Made by a program: the position numbers and the translations under genes | The notes under the pieces: generated by a model | The model's input: the letters and a program-made list of their open reading frames with translations, nothing else | The model's database searches: none | Told to the model about the DNA's origin: nothing | Source: Paenibacillus whitsoniae | GTDB taxonomy: Bacteria > Bacillota > Bacilli > Paenibacillales > NBRC-103111 | DNA: 64,000 bases | Direction of reading: 5' to 3' | NCBI RefSeq assembly: GCF_003955665.1 | Contig: NZ_RXHU01000054.1 | Coordinates: 144,021-208,020 of the forward strand | Shown: piece by piece, positions 1-7,876 of the stretch | Numbering within the stretch: the stretch's first letter is position 1 | Layout: each line of letters starts with the position of its first letter

Positions 1-65
1 ATCTCATAGCAGGCGAAAATACCGGCAGGTCCTGCACCGACAACGATAAAATCATAGGCCTTCAT
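1..65 (-). CDS. FAD/NAD(P)-dependent dehydrogenase, N-terminus only
   Basis: The reverse strand from an ATG at 65 reads about 21 residues, beginning MKAYDFIVVGAGPAGIF, and runs off the window. The VVGAGPAG segment is the Rossmann dinucleotide-binding GxGxxG turn of FAD-dependent oxidoreductases. A good ribosome site (AAGGAG) sits 9 nt upstream of the ATG. From the start alone it fits the COG2509-type FAD-dependent dehydrogenases, but too little is visible to fix the family. The gene lies behind a long leader with a riboswitch-like fold and a terminator, and a promoter with PurR-like boxes, so purine control is likely. Confidence 0.7.
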   Translation of the reverse strand, partial: MKAYDFIVVGAGPAGIFACYE

Positions 66-101
66 AGCAGCAATCTCCTTCAGTACCTCAAATTTGGACG
101 C

Positions 102-153
102 AAAAAAACCTAGCCAACCGGGTATGCGAAAGCAAGCACCCGTCGTAGCTAGG
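102..153 (-). terminator. Leader terminator of the dehydrogenase gene
   Basis: On the reverse strand CCTAGC (153-148) pairs with GCTAGG (114-109), with an inner CGGGT/ACCCG stem, followed by seven T (108-102). The 5' arm CCTAGC is also the 3' edge of the riboswitch-like aptamer, so the two folds exclude each other. Confidence 0.8.
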
Positions 154-205
154 AAGTTATGGCTTCCTCTAGAGACCCCCAAGCCAAATTCTCGGGGATA
201 TACGA
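143..205 (-). promoter_or_regulatory. Purine (G-box) riboswitch-like aptamer, variant
   Basis: The reverse strand folds as a three-way junction. P1 is TCGTA/TACGA. P2 is CCGAG/CTTGG closed by the seven-base loop AATTTGG (class consensus GATATGG). J2/3 reads GTCTCTAGA (consensus GTTTCTACC). P3 is AGGAAG/CTTCCT with loop CCATAA (consensus CCGTAAA). The 3' junction holds GCTA, so the specificity base appears to be C (guanine type) rather than U (adenine type). J2/3 and J3/1 deviate from the consensus, with one apparent extra base in J3/1, so the ligand may be altered. Because the terminator uses the aptamer 3' strand, ligand binding should promote read-through. Confidence 0.65.
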
Positions 206-245
206 ACGATTCTAACGTATGTGGCTGGATCATTCTGCCTTGATT

Positions 246-274
246 ATCATAATACGAACGATAAGTTGTGTCAA
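246..274 (-). promoter_or_regulatory. Sigma-A promoter of the dehydrogenase leader
   Basis: On the reverse strand TTGACA (274-269) and TATGAT (251-246) are separated by exactly 17 bp, a near-consensus vegetative promoter. It lies about 40 bp upstream of the riboswitch-like leader. Confidence 0.8.
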
Positions 275-289
275 TCGGAGAATGTTCGT
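254..289. promoter_or_regulatory. Paired inverted PurBox-like operator
   Basis: ACGAACGAT (254-262, plus strand) and ACGAACATT (289-281, minus strand) are inverted copies of the CGAAC-type PurBox recognised by Bacillus PurR, with 18 bp between them (known PurR pairs have about 16-17). One box lies between the -35 and -10 of the leftward promoter and the other just upstream of the -35, so bound PurR would repress. The boxes are seen; the identity of the regulator is inferred from the consensus. Confidence 0.65.
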
Positions 290-406
290 GAAATTTCGGT
301 GACCATTTTGTTTCTTATCAATCTATGGTACGGTTAAGGAAGTTAGAGGGCTGCAGTGTCGTCAAACGCTTTGTCCCCTTAGATTAGTTGGGAATGGGTG
401 AATGAG

Positions 407-1405
407 ATGGTAAGCAGAAAAGAGGTCGCAGACCGGGCTGGCGTATCTTCAGCCGTGGTCTCGTATGTTTTGAATGACCGGAAAATTGTTAAGGAAGAAA
501 CGCGAAGAAAGGTGCTGCAAGCGATTGAGGAATTGGGCTATCAGCCGAATCTGCTCGCGCGCAGCTTGAAAACGAAAAAAACGAAGCAAATCGCTGTGCT
601 TGTCAATTATCTCGGCAATCCGTTTGAGGCAGGTATCTTGCTGCATCTGGAGCATGAATTGAGAGAGCATGGGTACTTTGTTTTTTTCCATACGTATCGG
701 AAGGAAGAGGAAGATCAACTCAAGAGCGTTTTCATGGGCAGGGTCGATGGCATCCTGCTGCTGGGACAATCCTTGCAAGCATCGACGGTGGCCGATTTTG
801 AATCACGCGAGGTGCCGGTGGTGTCTGTGATGCAGCCCGGCCAGGCGGGGAGCCGCATCGCTTACCGGGATCTGGACTGGGAGGCGGAGCTGCTCAAGCT
901 CATCCGGCATTTGCAGGAGCAGGGGCACACGCGCATCGGTTTTATGAGCGGAGAAATCGCGAGCGCGAGCCATTACGAGGTGCGGTTCGAGGGGTTCCTG
1001 CGAGCCTTGGCTGCGGCGGGATTAACGTGGCATCCGGAGGACCAATTGGATGGTGGCGGGCGCTTTGAGGATGCGGAAAGGGCACTGGGCGTGAGGCTCG
1101 CGGCAGGGAAGGCGCCCTTTACGGCGCTCGTTGGCGCGAACGATCTGATGGCGGCCGGCTGCCTGTCCGCTTGCCGCGGAGCCGGAGTGCGCGTTCCCGA
1201 GGAACTGGCTGTAGCAGGGTGCGAAAATATTTTGATGTCGGCGCAAACGGATCCTCCGCTCACGACGCTACATTATCCTCGTCAGCCGATGGCGACTGAG
1301 GCCGTAGGACTTCTTTTGGCGATGATTGATGGCGTGCAGGCGGACATGAAGGCGCTGGATGGCGAGTTGATCGTTCGGGGATCCACGGTTCGGATTCATG
1401 GCTAG
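407..1405 (+). CDS. LacI-family transcriptional regulator
   Basis: A 332-residue LacI/GalR-type repressor. Residues 1-50 hold the helix-turn-helix (SRKEVADRAGVSSAVVSYVLN) and the hinge helix (YQPNLLARSLK), followed by a periplasmic-binding-protein-like effector domain to the end. I prefer the ATG at 407 over an in-frame GTG at 398 because it gives the usual N-terminus and a better-spaced GGGTG. It is read away from the dehydrogenase leader. The nearest plausible targets are the downstream glucan locus and the palindromic AAAGCGCTTT box at 2279-2292, whose central CG is typical of LacI-family operators; this link is inference. The effector is unknown, though a sugar is usual for the family. 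Confidence 0.85.
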   Translation: MVSRKEVADRAGVSSAVVSYVLNDRKIVKEETRRKVLQAIEELGYQPNLLARSLKTKKTKQIAVLVNYLGNPFEAGILLHLEHELREHGYFVFFHTYRKEEEDQLKSVFMGRVDGILLLGQSLQASTVADFESREVPVVSVMQPGQAGSRIAYRDLDWEAELLKLIRHLQEQGHTRIGFMSGEIASASHYEVRFEGFLRALAAAGLTWHPEDQLDGGGRFEDAERALGVRLAAGKAPFTALVGANDLMAAGCLSACRGAGVRVPEELAVAGCENILMSAQTDPPLTTLHYPRQPMATEAVGLLLAMIDGVQADMKALDGELIVRGSTVRIHG

Positions 1406-1480
1406 AGCTTCGGCTTTTGTCGGCAGTGGAAATCAGTTATACTGAAATGGTGAAATCTATCAGAAAAGAGGATGATTGCC

Positions 1481-2095
1481 ATGTTCAAAAAGCTCGCGGC
1501 AGATGCGCTCGGACTCAGCGATATTGGAAAAGTCATTAGTCCGGCCGATTTCGATAAGGTCGATTCTGACGATTACGTCATGCATGAGGACGGCGAGAAA
1601 GTATTCTTCATTATTAAGTCGAAGAAAGACGAGTACTGCTTTACGAATCTTGCGCTCATTCATCTGGACGGTGATAGTGCGATCAGCAGCAAACGGATGC
1701 TGAAACGGTACACGTATCATTCTCACGCCATTTCGGATGTGTATCTGGAGACGGCGGGGACCATTGATTTGGATGTTGAAATCAAATTTACGATCGGTTC
1801 CGTCGCTTTTTCGATTGATGTGGACAAAAAACAGATTGAACAGATCAAAGACCTGTACAAAGCGCTTAACAAAATTGCCGAGACGGTCGAGCACAACGAC
1901 CATTTATACGACTATGCCAAGCAAAGCGTGATGATCGCTAAAGAAGCGACAGGCCGTATTTCGACGGAAGCGACTGCGGTCAGCAGCGAGTTCGACGCGA
2001 TTAACGCGTCCGTGTACAATTGGCTCAAGACGAAGCATACGGAGCTGAAAATTAAGGATTTTGGATTTATATTTGAGCGTTATATCAATAATTAG
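1481..2095 (+). CDS. yvbH: YvbH-like bacterial PH-domain protein
   Basis: A 204-residue soluble protein starting MFKKLAADALG. The start is set at 1481 because AGAGG lies 9 nt upstream, whereas an ATG at 1472 would sit on the ribosome site. The N-terminal ~125 residues match the bacterial PH-like fold (PF08000 type: YVMHEDGEKVFFIIKSKKDEY, then SKRMLKRYTYH). The C-terminal part (about 130-204) is the helical YvbH-like oligomerisation region. The length equals that of Bacillus subtilis YvbH as I recall it. The molecular role is not established; no signal peptide or membrane segment is seen. It stands alone between the regulator and a terminator. Confidence 0.8.
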   Translation: MFKKLAADALGLSDIGKVISPADFDKVDSDDYVMHEDGEKVFFIIKSKKDEYCFTNLALIHLDGDSAISSKRMLKRYTYHSHAISDVYLETAGTIDLDVEIKFTIGSVAFSIDVDKKQIEQIKDLYKALNKIAETVEHNDHLYDYAKQSVMIAKEATGRISTEATAVSSEFDAINASVYNWLKTKHTELKIKDFGFIFERYINN

Positions 2096-2133
2096 TTGAA
2101 ATGCACGTGGGAAGAATAGCAGTAAAATCGGGG

Positions 2134-2156
2134 GGCCCTATATAGGGGCCTCTTTG
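2134..2156 (+). terminator. Terminator after the PH-domain gene
   Basis: GGCCC (2134-2138) pairs with GGGCC (2146-2150) around a short A/T loop, followed by TCTTTG. The T tract is modest. Confidence 0.55.
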
Positions 2157-2278
2157 TGCATGGTTAGGCACCTATTGGTGTGGTGGTAGTAAATAAATGG
2201 TAAAAGATTTTTAAAAACAGTCATTTTAGTTGCTTAGAAGATCGCCTATTTTTGATTACAATACCCAATATAGGGAGG

Positions 2279-2292
2279 TGAAAGCGCTTTAC
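2279..2292 (+). promoter_or_regulatory. cre-like / LacI-family operator candidate
   Basis: TGAAAGCGCTTTAC matches 12 of 14 positions of the CcpA cre consensus TGWNANCGNTNWCA and contains the perfect palindrome AAAGCGCTTT. It lies 58 bp upstream of the beta-helix gene start. It could serve CcpA or the neighbouring LacI-type regulator. Confidence 0.5.
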
Positions 2293-2349
2293 GAGGGATT
2301 GGAACTCCAACTTGTTTTGCCAATTTCATTTGAGGAGGAATTAGGAGTC

Positions 2350-4539
2350 ATGATCAAAAAAGTGCTTGCGGCTGTTTCCGTTGTAAGTTTGGCAATCAGT
2401 TTATTGCCTGTGTTCTCCGGCATTTCCAAAGCTGCCTCGATCAGCGACGCAAACACCACGATGTTCGGGCCGAATGTGTATGTATTCGACCCGACGATGC
2501 CGGCTGCCGATATCGAGAGTCTGGCGGGCACCATTTTCACCACACAGGAGAAGAATCAGTTTGGCTCTCAGCGGTACGCGCTGCTCTTCAAGCCCGGCAC
2601 ATACAATGTCAATATTCGGGAAGGCTTCTATACGCATATTGCCGGATTAGGGCAAAATCCCGGGGATGTGAGTATTACCGGAGGACTGAATGTCGACGCC
2701 AAATGGGCGAATGGCAACGCGACGCAGAACTTTTGGCGTTCCATTGAGAATCTGACGATAGCGCCGTCGAGCGGCAAAATGAGATGGGCTGTCTCGCAGG
2801 CTGCGCCGATGCGTCGCGTTCACGTCAAAGGCAATTTGGAATTGTTCGACTTCGATGCCAACTTCAATGCCGGCTGGGCCAGCGGCGGTTATTTGGCGGA
2901 TTCCGTTGTAGACAATAAAGTCACACCAGCCTCGCAGCAGCAGTGGTTCAATCGTAACAACCAATATGCGTCTTGGGGAGGCTCTGTCTGGAACACAGTG
3001 ATGGTTGGAGATGCTTTACCGCCTGCGGCGACGTTCCCGGATCCGCCCTACACGATTGTCGCCAATACCCCTGTCGTGCGTGAAAAGCCGTATCTGTACG
3101 TCAACAGCAACGGGCAATATAACGTCTTCGTTCCTGCGCTGCAAACGAATACCAAAGGCGTCAGCTGGGCCAACGGCCCAACGCCGGGTTCCTCGCTCTC
3201 CATCGATCAGTTCTATATTGCCCGCCCGGAAACGGCGACAGCCGCGAGCATTAATGCTGCGCTGAATCAAGGGAAGCATCTGCTGTTTACACCGGGCATC
3301 TTCCATCTAAATGATACGATTCGTATCAACAATGCGAATACGGTTATCTTGGGTATCGGCTTGCCGACTCTCATTCCGGATAACGGGAAAATTGCGATGT
3401 CGGTGGCCGATGTCGACGGTGTGAAAATTTCGGGCCTTCTCTTCGATGCCGGCCCGTCCATGTCACCGTCGCTGCTGGAAGTCGGACCGACGGGCAGCTC
3501 GCTTAGCCATAGCTCAAATCCGACGATTCTACAGGATCTGTACTTCCGGGTTGGCGGCGCAGGTCCAGGCCTCGCCGACATCGACTTGAAGATCAACAGT
3601 AGCAATGTGGTTGGGGATCACTTCTGGATCTGGCGAGCCGATCACGGCACCGGCAGCGGTTGGGGCGTGAACGACTCCAATTACGGGCTGATTGTGAATG
3701 GCAATGACGTGACCATCTACGGCTTGTTCAATGAGCATCACAACAAGTACCAGACGCTGTGGAACGGCAATGGCGGACGCACCTATTTCTACCAATCGGA
3801 AATTCCGTACGATGTCCCGAACCAGTCGTCCTGGATGAGCAAGAATGGTATGGAGAACGGTTATCCCTCCTATAAAGTCGCGGATGGCGTCACCACGCAT
3901 GAAGCCTGGGGGCTTGGCGTGTATTCGTTCTTCCGAGATGCGGCAGTCAAGCTCGACAGCGCCATTGAGGTACCGGATGTCACCGGCGTCAAGGTGCACC
4001 ACATGACGACGATTTGGCTCTCGGGAACAGCGGGCAGCGAGATTACGCATGTGATCAATAACAATGGTGGCCGCGTCTATGCGAATTCGCCAAGCACTGC
4101 GATGAGGCAGACCGTTGCTGAATTCCAGGGCGTCGGCACAGGCACCCCCACGGCGTTGGACCGCACAGGCTGGACGGCGACGACCTCGCCGGTGAACAGC
4201 ACGCCAAGCAATATGCTGGACGGCAATATGTCCACCCGCTGGACGACGGGGACGGATATGGTGCCTGGCCAATATTTCATTGTCGATATGAAAGCGGCCA
4301 AAACTTTCAATCAATTGACCATGGACTGCACCGGCAACAGCAAGGACTATGCTCGCGGATACCAGGTATTTGTGTCCAACGACGGCACCAATTGGGGCAG
4401 CGAGGTCGCCAGCGGAACCGGTACGGCCCCGCTCATTAGGATTAATTTTGCCTCGAAAACAGCACGTTACATTAAGGTGGTCCAGACCGCTACGGCAACC
4501 AACTGGTGGTCTGTTAGAGAGTTTAACGTCTACAACTGA
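2350..4539 (+). CDS. Secreted beta-helix protein with C-terminal F5/8 type C (discoidin) domain
   Basis: A 729-residue exported protein. The start is placed at the ATG at 2350 (GAGGAGG about 11 nt upstream; a longer frame begins at 2230), giving a signal peptide MIKKVLAAVSVVSLAISLLP cut near residue 28. Residues 35-600 begin FGPNVYVFDPTMPAADI and look like a right-handed beta-helix family often labelled 'coagulation factor 5/8 type domain protein' or 'adenylyl cyclase' in actinobacteria; I know of no established activity. Residues 603-729 are an F5/8 type C (CBM32-like) sugar-binding domain almost identical to that of the next gene. It forms an operon with the GH16 gene 28 bp downstream, which points to beta-1,3-glucan as substrate or ligand. 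A full-length paralogue lies at 12942. Confidence 0.8.
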   Translation: MIKKVLAAVSVVSLAISLLPVFSGISKAASISDANTTMFGPNVYVFDPTMPAADIESLAGTIFTTQEKNQFGSQRYALLFKPGTYNVNIREGFYTHIAGLGQNPGDVSITGGLNVDAKWANGNATQNFWRSIENLTIAPSSGKMRWAVSQAAPMRRVHVKGNLELFDFDANFNAGWASGGYLADSVVDNKVTPASQQQWFNRNNQYASWGGSVWNTVMVGDALPPAATFPDPPYTIVANTPVVREKPYLYVNSNGQYNVFVPALQTNTKGVSWANGPTPGSSLSIDQFYIARPETATAASINAALNQGKHLLFTPGIFHLNDTIRINNANTVILGIGLPTLIPDNGKIAMSVADVDGVKISGLLFDAGPSMSPSLLEVGPTGSSLSHSSNPTILQDLYFRVGGAGPGLADIDLKINSSNVVGDHFWIWRADHGTGSGWGVNDSNYGLIVNGNDVTIYGLFNEHHNKYQTLWNGNGGRTYFYQSEIPYDVPNQSSWMSKNGMENGYPSYKVADGVTTHEAWGLGVYSFFRDAAVKLDSAIEVPDVTGVKVHHMTTIWLSGTAGSEITHVINNNGGRVYANSPSTAMRQTVAEFQGVGTGTPTALDRTGWTATTSPVNSTPSNMLDGNMSTRWTTGTDMVPGQYFIVDMKAAKTFNQLTMDCTGNSKDYARGYQVFVSNDGTNWGSEVASGTGTAPLIRINFASKTARYIKVVQTATATNWWSVREFNVYN
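4159..4536 (+). repeat. F5/8 domain DNA duplication, copy 1
   Basis: 378 bp encoding the discoidin domain recur at 5417-5794 with no indel. The first ~270 bp differ at only a handful of sites; the last ~110 bp are clearly more divergent. Confidence 0.9.
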
Positions 4540-4567
4540 CGATTCATGAAAGCGAGGTAGATACCAT

Positions 4568-5797
4568 TTGAACAAACGAAGGTGGTTCATCATCTTATTG
4601 TTATTAACAGTTGGCCTGATGCCGGTACATTCCGCGTACTCGGCACCGAGCGACAACTGGCAGCTGGTGTGGTCGGATGAGTTTAACGGAACGAATGGCT
4701 CGGCCCCGGATTCCACCAAATGGAGTCTTATCGATCAAGGGGGCGGGTTCGGCAACAGCGAGCTCCAGTACTATACTAGCCGTAGAGACAATTCGTATCA
4801 GGAAAACGGCTCGCTGGTCATTAATGCCAAGAAAGAGAGCTATAGCGGGCAGTCTTATACGTCGGCCAAACTTATTTCCAAAAATAAAGGCGATTGGAAG
4901 TACGGTCGTTTCGAGATACGCGCCAAGCTCCCGCAGGGGAGAGGCATGTGGCCGGCCATTTGGATGCTGTCCACAGATGGTGTGTACGGCGGCTGGCCGA
5001 AGAGCGGCGAGATCGATATTATGGAAAATCGCGGGGATGTCACCGATAAAGTTTCCGGTACGATTCACTACGGCAACGATTGGCCGAACAACTCCTCGTC
5101 GGGAGGCAGCTACTTCTTGCCAAGCGGACAAACATTTGCGGATGCGTATCATACGTTTGCTGTTGAATGGGAAGAAAATGCCATCCGCTGGTATGTGGAC
5201 GATGTGCTCTATTCCACGAAAACGGGATGGTTTACACCTTCCGCTGCTTATCCGGCACCGTTTGACCAGAAGTTCTATCTCATCCTGAACTTGGCGATTG
5301 GCGGGCCAAACACACCGTTTACCGGGAAAACGAGTCCTGATGATTCAGCATTGCCGCAGAAAATGTATGTGGACTATGTGCGCGCGTATACGAAAGCGGC
5401 CAGCGGCTCAGCACTCGACCGCACAGGCTGGACGGCGACGACCTCACCGGTGAACAGCACACCAAGCAATATGCTGGACGGCAATATGTCCACCCGCTGG
5501 ACGACGGGGACGGATATGGTGCCTGGCCAATATTTCATTGTCGACATGAAAGCGGCCAAAACTTTCAATCAATTGACCATCGACTGCACCGGCAACAGCA
5601 AGGACTATGCGCGCGGATACCAGGTATTTGTGTCCAGCGACGGCACGAATTGGGGCAGCGAGGTCGCCAGTGGAACCGGTACGGATCCATTGATTACAAT
5701 TAATTTTGCACCGAAAACCGCGCGTTATCTGAAGGTCGTGCAGACAGGTACGGGAACGAACTGGTGGTCCGTTAGAGAGTTTAACGTCTACAATTAG
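4568..5797 (+). CDS. Secreted GH16 endo-beta-1,3-glucanase (laminarinase type) with F5/8 type C domain
   Basis: A 409-residue enzyme starting at TTG (4568), with GCGAGGTAG about 9 nt upstream. Residues 1-26 are a signal peptide ending HSAYSA. Residues ~30-275 are a GH16 beta-jelly-roll. The motif GEIDIMENRG places the nucleophile at E148 and the acid/base at E153, and WSDEFNG and MWPAIWM are typical of bacterial laminarinases; the family retains configuration and cuts beta-1,3 (or mixed) glucans. Residues ~283-409 are the discoidin-type carbohydrate-binding domain shared with the preceding gene. The enzyme is extracellular and would feed oligosaccharides to the transporter encoded next. A strong terminator follows. 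Confidence 0.92.
   Translation: MNKRRWFIILLLLTVGLMPVHSAYSAPSDNWQLVWSDEFNGTNGSAPDSTKWSLIDQGGGFGNSELQYYTSRRDNSYQENGSLVINAKKESYSGQSYTSAKLISKNKGDWKYGRFEIRAKLPQGRGMWPAIWMLSTDGVYGGWPKSGEIDIMENRGDVTDKVSGTIHYGNDWPNNSSSGGSYFLPSGQTFADAYHTFAVEWEENAIRWYVDDVLYSTKTGWFTPSAAYPAPFDQKFYLILNLAIGGPNTPFTGKTSPDDSALPQKMYVDYVRAYTKAASGSALDRTGWTATTSPVNSTPSNMLDGNMSTRWTTGTDMVPGQYFIVDMKAAKTFNQLTIDCTGNSKDYARGYQVFVSSDGTNWGSEVASGTGTDPLITINFAPKTARYLKVVQTGTGTNWWSVREFNVYN
5417..5794 (+). repeat. F5/8 domain DNA duplication, copy 2
   Basis: Partner of 4159-4536 at a constant offset of 1258 bp, in the same reading frame and strand. Confidence 0.9.
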
Positions 5798-5808
5798 TCA
5801 AGTATGCG

Positions 5809-5843
5809 GCGCAGCTTTTGGAAGATTCGAAGCTGCGCTTTTT
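5809..5843 (+). terminator. Terminator after the GH16 gene
   Basis: GCGCAGCTT (5809-5817) pairs perfectly with AAGCTGCGC (5830-5838), followed by five T. Confidence 0.92.
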
Positions 5844-5868
5844 CCGCTGCGGGTTCCGAGCGGGATAG

Positions 5869-5935
5869 TAGTCAAATATTTTGAAGAATAGTCAAATCTG
5901 TAACTTTTTTTTTGCCTCGTAAAACAGTTTAATAA
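5869..5935 (+). promoter_or_regulatory. Direct-repeat operator and -10 of the MalFG-type transporter
   Basis: TAGTCAAAT occurs twice (5869-5877, 5889-5897), 20 bp apart start to start. TAATAA at 5930-5935, 41 bp after the start of the second repeat, is a candidate -10. The same repeat and geometry recur upstream of 12942. It is likely the site of the AraC-type response regulator at 11164. Confidence 0.65.
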
Positions 5936-5995
5936 GACTATCGTTAGCGCAGAAGCGAGACAGCTATTTTAACAAGAACACAGAGGTGAGACATC

Positions 5996-6919
5996 GTGCT
6001 GAAAACTGAAACAAAACCGGCCTTCTCTCTTCGTAAGATGAAAGGCGAAAAAAAGGAGAATCTGGCGGGCTACATCCTTGTGGGGCCGATGCTGATTGGT
6101 TTGATTATTTTTACCATTATTCCTACGTTGCTCTCGCTGATTCTCAGTTTTACCGACTGGAGCTTCATTGCAGGATTGGACAAAATGAAATTTACCGGAT
6201 TTAAAAATTACTCTTTGCTGATGGATGATCAAGTGTTTCTGAAATCGTTCCGCAACAATCTGGTGCTGCTGCTTGTCGTGCCGATACAGCTTATTCTCGC
6301 GTTAATTCTAGCGGTGCTCATAGATAAGTATGTGTACATGAAAAGTTTGTTTAAAGTGATTTTCTTCATGCCCTACATCTCCAGCATTGTGGCGGTGGCG
6401 ATTGTTTTCCAATTGCTGTTCCATCCTTCCTATGGACCGATCAATCAAGCGCTTAAGGCACTTGGAGTTGCCGATCCGCCCAAATGGCTGGCTGACATGC
6501 ACTACGCGCTCCCCTCCGTGATGTTCATTCTGGTTTGGATCGGCATCGGCTTCTGCATGATTGTGTATATGGCGGCGCTGCAGGCGATTCCGAAGGATCT
6601 GTATGAATCGGCGGATATGGATGGGGCAGGGCTTTGGACCCGATTTCTGCGAATCACGATGCCGCTGGTATCGCCGACGACCTTCTTTCTGCTCGTTACG
6701 GGATTAATCAGCTCGTTCAAATCCTTCGATATTATTAAAGTGCTGACGAATGGTGGCCCCTCTTACTCCACATCGGTGATTACGTACTATTTATATACGA
6801 CGGCCTTCGAAAATTTGAAGACGGGCTATGCCTCATCCATGGCATGGATTTTGTTCGGCTGCGTGCTGCTCATTACCGTTATTCAGCTTTACGGACAGAA
6901 AAAATGGGTCAATTACTAG
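5996..6919 (+). CDS. Sugar ABC transporter permease, MalF type
   Basis: A 307-residue integral membrane protein with about six hydrophobic segments, the first at residues ~24-46. The start is the GTG at 5996, with AGAGGTGAG about 6 nt upstream. The cytoplasmic EAA loop near residues 204-223 (ESADMDGAGLWTRFLRITMP) contacts the ATPase in this family. It is followed by a MalG-type permease and a binding lipoprotein, so it forms one half of an oligosaccharide import channel. No ATPase gene is in the operon; a shared MsmX-like ATPase is expected elsewhere. The repeats at 5869-5897 suggest activation by the two-component system downstream. Confidence 0.9.
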   Translation: MLKTETKPAFSLRKMKGEKKENLAGYILVGPMLIGLIIFTIIPTLLSLILSFTDWSFIAGLDKMKFTGFKNYSLLMDDQVFLKSFRNNLVLLLVVPIQLILALILAVLIDKYVYMKSLFKVIFFMPYISSIVAVAIVFQLLFHPSYGPINQALKALGVADPPKWLADMHYALPSVMFILVWIGIGFCMIVYMAALQAIPKDLYESADMDGAGLWTRFLRITMPLVSPTTFFLLVTGLISSFKSFDIIKVLTNGGPSYSTSVITYYLYTTAFENLKTGYASSMAWILFGCVLLITVIQLYGQKKWVNY

Positions 6920-6935
6920 GTGTGGAGGCAGGTTT

Positions 6936-7769
6936 ATGGAAACAACAGGGAAACTTGGGAGGATCATCGTCACGATTCTTCTGCTGATCGTGGGAGTAGC
7001 GTTCCTGCTTCCTTTCGTATGGATGGTGTCGGCTTCGATGAAACCGGAAATCGATGTGTTCAAATATCCGATCGAATGGATTCCGAAGCATTGGCAAGCC
7101 TATCAAAATTATCATGAGGTCTGGTCCGGCGAGCATCCATTTATGCGGTATTACTGGAATTCGATTAAAGTTAGCGTATTGACGACGCTGATTTCCATGG
7201 TCGTATCCAGCATGGCCGCTTACGCCTTCTCCCACGTTGATTTTAAGGGGAAGCAAATCTGGTTCGCGGTCGTTCTGATGACGTTTATGATTCCGAGCTC
7301 ATCCATTATCATTCCGCAGTTTATGATCTTTAAATGGCTTCACTTGTTCGACACGCATCTTGGACTTATTCTGATCGGTTCCTTCAGTGCGCTGGGGACG
7401 TTTATGCTTCGGCAGTTTTTCCTCGGCATTCACAGAGAATACTTGGATGCCGGGCGCATCGACGGGGCAGGTCAGTTTGTCATTTTCACTCGAATTGCCC
7501 TGCCGCTTGTGCAGCCTGCCATCGCCACTTACGGCATTCTGCGCTTTATTTGGACCTGGAACGACTATCAGAATCCATTGATTTTCCTGCGAAGCGATGT
7601 TCTCGCGACCGTTCAAATCGGCATCCAAAAGTTCTCTTCCGAAAGCGGGGCGTATTATTCGCTCATCATGGCCGGTACGGTTTCGGCGATCATTCCGCTG
7701 CTCGTCATTTTCGTTATCGGGCAAAAACAGGTGATTGCAGGCATTGCCCTCGGAGGCGTCAAAGGGTAA
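6936..7769 (+). CDS. Sugar ABC transporter permease, MalG type
   Basis: 277 residues starting METTGKLGRI at 6936, with GGAGG 7 nt upstream; a longer frame from 6828 overlaps the preceding gene and is not favoured. About six membrane segments are seen, the first at ~8-28. The EAA loop lies around residues 168-190 (EYLDAGRIDGAGQFVIFTRI), and the tail ends in the GGVKG typical of MalG/AraQ permeases. It starts 16 bp after its MalF partner, so they are co-translated. Together they import sugars bound by the lipoprotein at 7877. Confidence 0.9.
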   Translation: METTGKLGRIIVTILLLIVGVAFLLPFVWMVSASMKPEIDVFKYPIEWIPKHWQAYQNYHEVWSGEHPFMRYYWNSIKVSVLTTLISMVVSSMAAYAFSHVDFKGKQIWFAVVLMTFMIPSSSIIIPQFMIFKWLHLFDTHLGLILIGSFSALGTFMLRQFFLGIHREYLDAGRIDGAGQFVIFTRIALPLVQPAIATYGILRFIWTWNDYQNPLIFLRSDVLATVQIGIQKFSSESGAYYSLIMAGTVSAIIPLLVIFVIGQKQVIAGIALGGVKG

Positions 7770-7876
7770 AAAAAATAGCGAAGAAGTAAAGATACAAACT
7801 TTGAAAACGAAATGGCAACTGCTAAGGTTATGTGGTAGAGAACACAAGCTTGTCTATCTAAGGGAGGTATATAATC

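Noticed and set aside
1406..1440. Hairpin AGC-TTCG-GCT-TTTG after the LacI-type gene
   Set aside because: Stem of only three or four pairs; too weak to call a terminator.
2180..2235. YesN-type repeat (TAGTAAAT ... GGTAAAAG) before the first beta-helix gene
   Set aside because: Lacks the GTCAAA core and fixed -10 distance seen at 5869 and 12823.
3529..4719. Long open frame (396 codons) on the reverse strand of the first beta-helix gene
   Set aside because: It lies opposite a clearly coding gene with signal peptide and recognised domains, has no ribosome site, and its translation shows no known motif. It is a shadow of biased codon use.
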